From Myotis daubentonii (lineage: Eukaryota; Chordata; Mammalia; Chiroptera; Vespertilionidae), in contig NC_081848.1 of the NCBI RefSeq assembly GCF_963259705.1, forward strand, positions 56,044,895 to 56,108,894: a stretch of 64,000 nt of DNA. The letters run 5' to 3'. Below the pieces are notes generated by a model that saw nothing but the letters and a program-made list of their open reading frames with translations, did not search any database and had not been told where the DNA came from. Positions 59,701 through 64,000 of this stretch are shown piece after piece. Positions within the stretch are counted from its first letter, which is position 1; every line of letters begins with the position of its first letter. The translations under genes and the position numbers were made by a program.

Positions 59701-62700
59701 CATGAAAGAGCTTAAAAGGGTCAGTTTTGTTTTCTGTGCAAAATTTTGCATGGATATGCATTTTTCTAGGAGAAATCAGGTTCTTAATAGGATCTATAAC
59801 TAAAAAATATTCAGAACCACTAGGAAGTGCACTCAATCTCGTTACTACCATAACTTGGCTCAGTCTCTTCCAGAGCTGTTCCTGAAGTAAGCCCAGAATG
59901 CTATATGTGAATAAACCAGCTCCATTCCAAAGGAACATCAGAGCTTTAAAAGAGGATTTCTATACCTGGGATTTCCTTCATCATCCATAGTGCTTGTGCT
60001 TGGGGGAGCATCATGGGACACTGCTAACAGCAGCCAATCCAATCTTAAAGACTCTGGTTGCAGAAGGGACTCAAGGAAGGACTGCCTAAGAGACAGAAAA
60101 TAGGGGAGAAAAGTCACCACTTTTCATGCTGAGAAAGGAAACATAAATTGTGGGGATGTGAAAACATTAGAGGTATCATATAGTGAATAAAATAACTTGA
60201 AAATAACTTCTGCTACAAAATGTCTAGAAAAGCTGGTGAAAGTCTAATAGCCTTTTAAATGAACAGGTGAGCCCCAAGATAGTAAGGAAAATACCAAACA
60301 GCCAAAAATAAAAAGAGAAATAAAAGTCAGTATGGCAAATATGAATCAATCGAAGGAAGAAGAGGGGTGGTGGTGCAGGGTGGGAAGAATAGCCAGTCTC
60401 AATAACGGGGGCTGTGTGGAGATAGAAAATGAAACCTCAGTCTAATTTCAACTGCCCAAATCCTTCTCTCCCATTGTAGATGCCTCAATTCTATGGCAGC
60501 TGACAGTAAAAATGCTACAACTGCTATACAAGAGAGATAATACCCTATCTGAAGAAAGAAAAGTCAACAAATACTAGTAATTCTCGCCTTCTTACCGGTG
60601 ATCTTCAGGCCTTGATTTCACTAGACTGTCTAAATAGGCCAAAAACTGAGCAGGATGATGATGACAAAGTTGCATGACATCCGAAGGCAAAATTGATGGG
60701 TAAAACTTGATCAAGGATCGAAGGGCAGATTCCCCAAACTTCTCATACAATCTGCATTTAAAAACAAAACATATTAGTCTCCAACTCCAGTGAGATGATA
60801 TAGCTTGGTTACATTATCTAAGTACTTATTAGAAACAAATATACTAACAAGAAGCTGACCAACATGCAACTGAATAAAACTTTACAGATTAAGACAAAAA
60901 AAAATATGCATGTGATTTAGTTCATATAAACAACATACACAACAACTTACTGGGTAGCATAAGCAATCAACAAAGGACTGTCAAAAGGGACCGAGTCATC
61001 CACTAATTTTAATTTTGTTGGTAGATCTCCTTCTTCCATCTCCCTATATGTAGGATTGGAACTTGCCATTTCTGAAAGATAAAACATACCTTTTTCCCTT
61101 CATCTCATAACTGTAAATATTTAATTCATGAACACATTGGTTCAACAACCATGATTCATGCACCTACCCTGTGCAAGGCCCTATGCTCATTAAGCACTGC
61201 AGGAGAGACAAACAAGGACAAGATACGACCTCTGCTTTTAAGAACCTTAAAACCAAATTGGGAGGCCAAGCATATTACAAGTTTTAAACAAGAAAAAGTA
61301 AGAGATCACCAATATATGTCTCTATTACCCTTGAAAAAGAGATATACAGTATATATGTATACTATCAATGCCAAATTCCTGTTTTTCTAGAACCAGCGCC
61401 CCTCTGCCATCTTTTGAAACAAAATAAGTTATTCCAATTTAATTAAATTAATTTAAAAATTTTGACCTATTTTTAAATATGTTTTTATTGATTTTTAGAG
61501 AAAAGGGAGAGGGACAGAGAGAAACATCATCATTGGCTGCCTCCTGTATGCCCCCTACTGGGGATGGAACCTGAAACTCGGGCATGTGCCCTGCCTGAGA
61601 ATCGAATCAATGACCTCTTGGTTCCTGGGTTGATGCTCAATTGCTGAGAGCCACACTGGCTGGACTGACCTATTTGTTTCTTAAACATGTATAGAAAAAC
61701 TTCTTTCTCTGAACAAAGACTTGACTTTTGAGAATAGCCAATTTATTTAAAGCCATGTATGATAAATAAAGTGAATTATGATCTAATTAAAAACCACTTG
61801 TAGTTAAAAGGCTGTTTTCAATAATTACAACATCGTTGCAAGGGAAGCAGATATTATAAATCCATTTTCTAGAAAACAAAAAGATCTTTAAGTCAATAAT
61901 ATAAAAATGTATTTTGTCTTGTGACTATTCACTTTTCTAATAAATGAAAAGTGTGTTTAAAGTCTAAACCAAGTATAAGACAGACGGCATCTTTGATTCA
62001 AGCAGAATGTTGAATTTAAAAAATTCACCTCTTCAAAAACATGGGCCTATGCAGTAGAAAGCACATGCATGGTCTCTGGAGTATGAGAGCTGGTTTCTAC
62101 ATGAGGATGACAAATAGTGTGACCTTCAATCAAGTGTAAAAGAAAGACTGCTGGCTGTCAACCAAATCTCCAAGGCAGACATACAAGCTTTTCGGCCACA
62201 TACATTCTCTTCCTTCTGGACACCTGGATAGGTTACATTTCCCAGTCTCCTTTGCAGTTAAATAGGGTCATGTGATAAGTGAACAGAAGAGATGTAAGCA
62301 ACCACCAGGCCAAGCCTATAAGTAAGAGCATGTTTGACCCTCCATGTGCTTTCTCTAGCACATAACAACCCAATCTCAATCACAAACCCAAAAGAGGATG
62401 GAACTCAAAAAAAAATGAAAGGAATTTGGAACTCTCGATTACCATATGGAAGAGAGCTGCCTACTGACCTGAAACATCTGCCTTGAACTAGTATATAAGA
62501 AATAAACTTCTGCAATATCTGAGTTAATATTTCATGAGATAGTACAGCAGTGTAACCTAGTTAATGATTATAATCTCCCTGTGCCTGTTTCCTCACCATC
62601 TCCTCTGAAGATTGTTATAAGGACAAAACGAAACAATGCCTGGAAAGTGTTTAGCAAAAATAGTGGCACACAATAGTACTCAATAAATGGTAAACATTAC

Positions 62701-63980
62701 TAATATTACTAAATATTAGTAAGTTACTCAGAGGGATTTTTTCATTTTTATATATCTATAATTATAAAAATCTTACTTTAACCCCAACTTCTCTAACACT
62801 GCTGTCACTTTCTAAATATGGTTGAAAGAAAGAAAACTAATTTCTTATGATACGGATGCAAATTAAAGCAATATTTGAAGAACTATTAAAAATTAAGTTG
62901 TGTAAAAAAGAATCGAGTTTAACCAGAATAGAGGTAATTTTCTACTTAATTCTTGTATTTTCAACTCAAAAATGCCAAGGTGCTCTATATCAATTTCTAC
63001 CTTTAGTAAGGCAATCTGACTATTACCTTTCAATCCTTCGATAAAAGTATCCCAAACACAATGATTGTTTGCATAAGTAAGCTTGATACTCTCCTTTGCT
63101 CTCTTCAAGTCCAGGAGAAAAAAGTACTTCTTTAGGAACTGACAAGCCAGAATTTCAGAAGAGTGCTCTTGCAAAGTGTGGTCCTCATGTTCACTTGTGC
63201 TTTTGATCTCAGAATTCAGTACATTCAATTCTAAACACAATGTTGTCAATTCAGCCAGGTCCTTCCAGAGACCGTTTGCTATGCTCCATGGAGAACATAC
63301 TCGAAAGAGGTCATGCAAGGGCTCCCTCAGACTATTTACAGATTCACATGCCTTGTGATCAACAGTTTCTTCATTGCCTAAAGAGTCCCTTTTTTCTTTT
63401 TCATTATCTTCAACCAATATTCCATTTTTTGACTCATCAAACAATAGTACATCCTCGTTCAATGTCGTGGATGAGTTGCAGGTGCCTGAAATGCCTGCAA
63501 AGTCCTTCATGGCAAATGTTTTTTCTAACTGTGAAAGCCACTCCTGTAAAACCATTCTCAGAGATTTGGGTTCAAATAAAACCAGTGGGTCCTGTAGCTT
63601 GGTCCTATACAAGAAAAACAAATATGAAATTTGTTTTATGTGTGTGTTTTTAAACAAATTATTTCATGCTAAATAAACCTAATGGATACAGCATACTAAT
63701 CTGGAATACAAGTGTTACTTTTCTACTCTTTAACAACTACCTAGGCAACATGACAATACAGAGAACATTAACTGTATACTAATTCTCAAATTTCAATTCC
63801 AAATGAGACTACCTCTGCCCAACATTGTCTCGGGACCACTAGTGATGATCCCAAAAAGTCATTCCCATTCACTATAAAACTTCCTCCTTCATAAATACTC
63901 ACATTGCTTCTGCCGTTGCTATTTTGAGCTCTTGGAATTTATCTTCTTCTGGAGGTTGACTAGTTACTTCTTTTATTCCC
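53677..63980 (-). CDS. HPS5: HPS5, BLOC-2 complex subunit, C-terminal half (last nine coding exons)
   Basis: Minus-strand HPS5 (Hermansky-Pudlak syndrome 5 protein), subunit of BLOC-2, which directs cargo to melanosomes, platelet dense granules and other lysosome-related organelles. Nine coding exons, 5' to 3': 63980-63903, 63604-63027, 61071-60951, 60751-60596, 60085-59966, 58476-58363, 56901-56795, 55650-55380 and 53737-53677 (TAG at 53679-53677). All have GT-AG junctions and phases that join in one frame, about 534 codons of a protein of about 1,130 residues. Recognisable conserved stretches include [50 protein letters not shown] and the C-terminus [12 protein letters not shown]. The N-terminal WD40 region lies beyond the right edge. 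The part seen is the helical C-terminal region. Introns hold an old L1, two VES copies, a Helitron and a MER5-like piece; no coding damage seen. Confidence 0.95.
53863..54091 (+). mobile_element. VES SINE in the last HPS5 intron
   Basis: Starts ggccgaaaccggtttggctc and ends with an A-rich tail. gaaagacacaat flanks both sides. It is one of the best preserved copies in the window. Confidence 0.92.
54180..55095 (+). mobile_element. Old L1 ORF2/3' end fragment in HPS5 intron
   Basis: Degraded ORF2 end (ccatatgatccagcaattcc, gaccaccaat-like stretches) and a 3' UTR with tggttaattttatgttatct. All frames are heavily broken. Confidence 0.75.
55380..55650 (-). CDS. HPS5: HPS5 penultimate coding exon
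   Basis: 271 bp, encoding from [15 protein letters not shown] to LRIAEKRQ. The acceptor is TGTGTAG at the 55651 side and the donor GTAAT at 55379. Reading continues cleanly from the phase-1 exon 56901-56795. Confidence 0.95.
56006..56638 (-). mobile_element. Non-autonomous Helitron (HeliBat type), copy 3, with internal minisatellite
   Basis: 633 bp, minus strand: TC start at 56638-56637, 3' hairpin and CTAG at 56009-56006. About 56,155-56,530 holds tandem units of 30-36 bp built on ctgctggcctgatcgccccc. Located in an HPS5 intron. Confidence 0.9.
56795..56901 (-). CDS. HPS5: HPS5 coding exon
   Basis: 107 bp, between acceptor TTTAAAG and donor GTATGTAA. It encodes [19 protein letters not shown] and then [14 protein letters not shown]. 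It is short and easily missed, but needed to keep the frame between its neighbours. A Helitron lies about 160 bp downstream of its donor. Confidence 0.9.
56955..57150 (+). mobile_element. hAT-Charlie-like relic
   Basis: gtgcatgtggctatttaaat, then atggtcacatgtagctaatg and attggacagtgcagaatatt match a common old mammalian hAT family; the exact name is uncertain. Confidence 0.5.
58039..58150 (+). mobile_element. MER5A-like hAT relic
   Basis: cagtggttctcaaccttggc and gcacattaaaatcacttggg are the MER5A start. Confidence 0.75.
58363..58476 (-). CDS. HPS5: HPS5 coding exon
   Basis: 114 bp. It encodes [20 protein letters not shown] and ends MTDICRSRG at a GTAAG donor. Phase 2 at both ends. Confidence 0.93.
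59020..59560 (+). mobile_element. Possible solo LTR-like element
   Basis: A block with a TATA-like tataaggc near 59,350 and aataaa near 59,467, in an LTR-like layout. No clear terminal repeats or target duplication were found and no viral coding sequence is present. Confidence 0.25.
59966..60085 (-). CDS. HPS5: HPS5 coding exon
   Basis: 120 bp after acceptor TCTCTTAG. It encodes [20 protein letters not shown] and ends at MDDEGNPR with donor GTATAG. Phase 2 at both ends. Confidence 0.95.
60596..60751 (-). CDS. HPS5: HPS5 coding exon
   Basis: 156 bp after acceptor AAATGCAG. It encodes [19 protein letters not shown] and later [14 protein letters not shown], with donor GTAAG. Phase 2 at both ends. 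Confidence 0.95.
60951..61071 (-). CDS. HPS5: HPS5 coding exon
   Basis: 121 bp after acceptor CTTTCAG. It encodes [19 protein letters not shown] through [12 protein letters not shown], with donor GTAAGTTG. The phases (1 in, 2 out) match both neighbours. Confidence 0.93.
61466..61664 (-). mobile_element. VES SINE in an HPS5 intron
   Basis: Ends gagccacactggctgg. tgacctattt occurs on both sides as target duplication. The remaining intron (61,665-63,026) holds degraded repeat-like DNA and no exon that I can support. Confidence 0.88.
63027..63604 (-). CDS. HPS5: HPS5 large internal coding exon
   Basis: 578 bp, the largest exon in view, after acceptor TTGTATAG. It starts [20 protein letters not shown] and ends WDTFIEGLK at donor GTAATAG. 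It covers an acidic, poorly conserved linker ([13 protein letters not shown]) and a helical region with [17 protein letters not shown]. Confidence 0.95.
63903..63980 (-). CDS. HPS5: HPS5 coding exon at the window's right end
   Basis: 78 bp after acceptor TTCTAG, donor GTGAG. It encodes a polar segment [20 protein letters not shown] followed by ATAEAM. The last two bases AT join G of the next exon to make Met, keeping the frame. Confidence 0.85.
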
Positions 63981-64000
63981 CTAGAAGAGAGTGAAAAGAG

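Overview
The window is mammalian nuclear DNA, almost certainly from a vespertilionid bat. It has split genes with GT-AG introns, about twenty tRNA-derived VES SINEs, three non-autonomous Helitrons of the HeliBat type (minus-strand TC start, terminal hairpin plus CTAG, A|T target), hAT miniature elements with 8-bp target duplications, and half-L1 (HAL1-like) insertions. VES plus Helitron plus hAT is a combination known from vespertilionid bats; the species cannot be told from this sequence.

The locus is the serum amyloid A (SAA) cluster next to HPS5. From left to right: SAA-A (minus, only exons 1-2, about 0.6-1.2 kb, running off the left edge); SAA-B (minus, complete, 11.8-15.0 kb); SAA-C (plus, complete, 30.97-34.19 kb); SAA-D (plus, SAA3-like, complete, 46.35-50.5 kb); and the last nine coding exons of HPS5 (minus, 53.7-64.0 kb), running off the right edge. 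SAA-B and SAA-C are divergent, as SAA2 and SAA1 are in human. All complete SAA genes have a non-coding exon 1 and coding exon lengths of 91, 139 and 163 bp, giving 130-residue precursors.

The dominant structure is a very large inverted duplication. The left arm is about 5,475-23,430 and the right arm about 26,152-43,128, with a unique 2.7-kb spacer. Without later insertions each arm is about 14.4 kb. SAA-B sits in the left arm and SAA-C in the right; by my reading their coding sequences differ at one synonymous site. The arms carry different later insertions, each with an intact empty site in the opposite arm: an L1 with a nested hAT and a HAL1 on the left, and a different HAL1 with a nested VES on the right. 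This dates the duplication relative to those elements and argues against an assembly artefact.

SAA-A, B and C share a compact promoter layout: an AATAAATAG TATA box, an NF-kB-like site about 80 bp upstream and a C/EBP-like site about 90 bp further. This fits acute-phase hepatic induction. SAA-D has an unrelated promoter with its own TATA and NF-kB match and an SAA3-type N-terminus, but from exon 3 onward, introns included, it is almost the same as SAA-B/C, so it looks like a mosaic made by gene conversion or recombination. HPS5, a BLOC-2 subunit, is functionally unrelated and simply borders the cluster.
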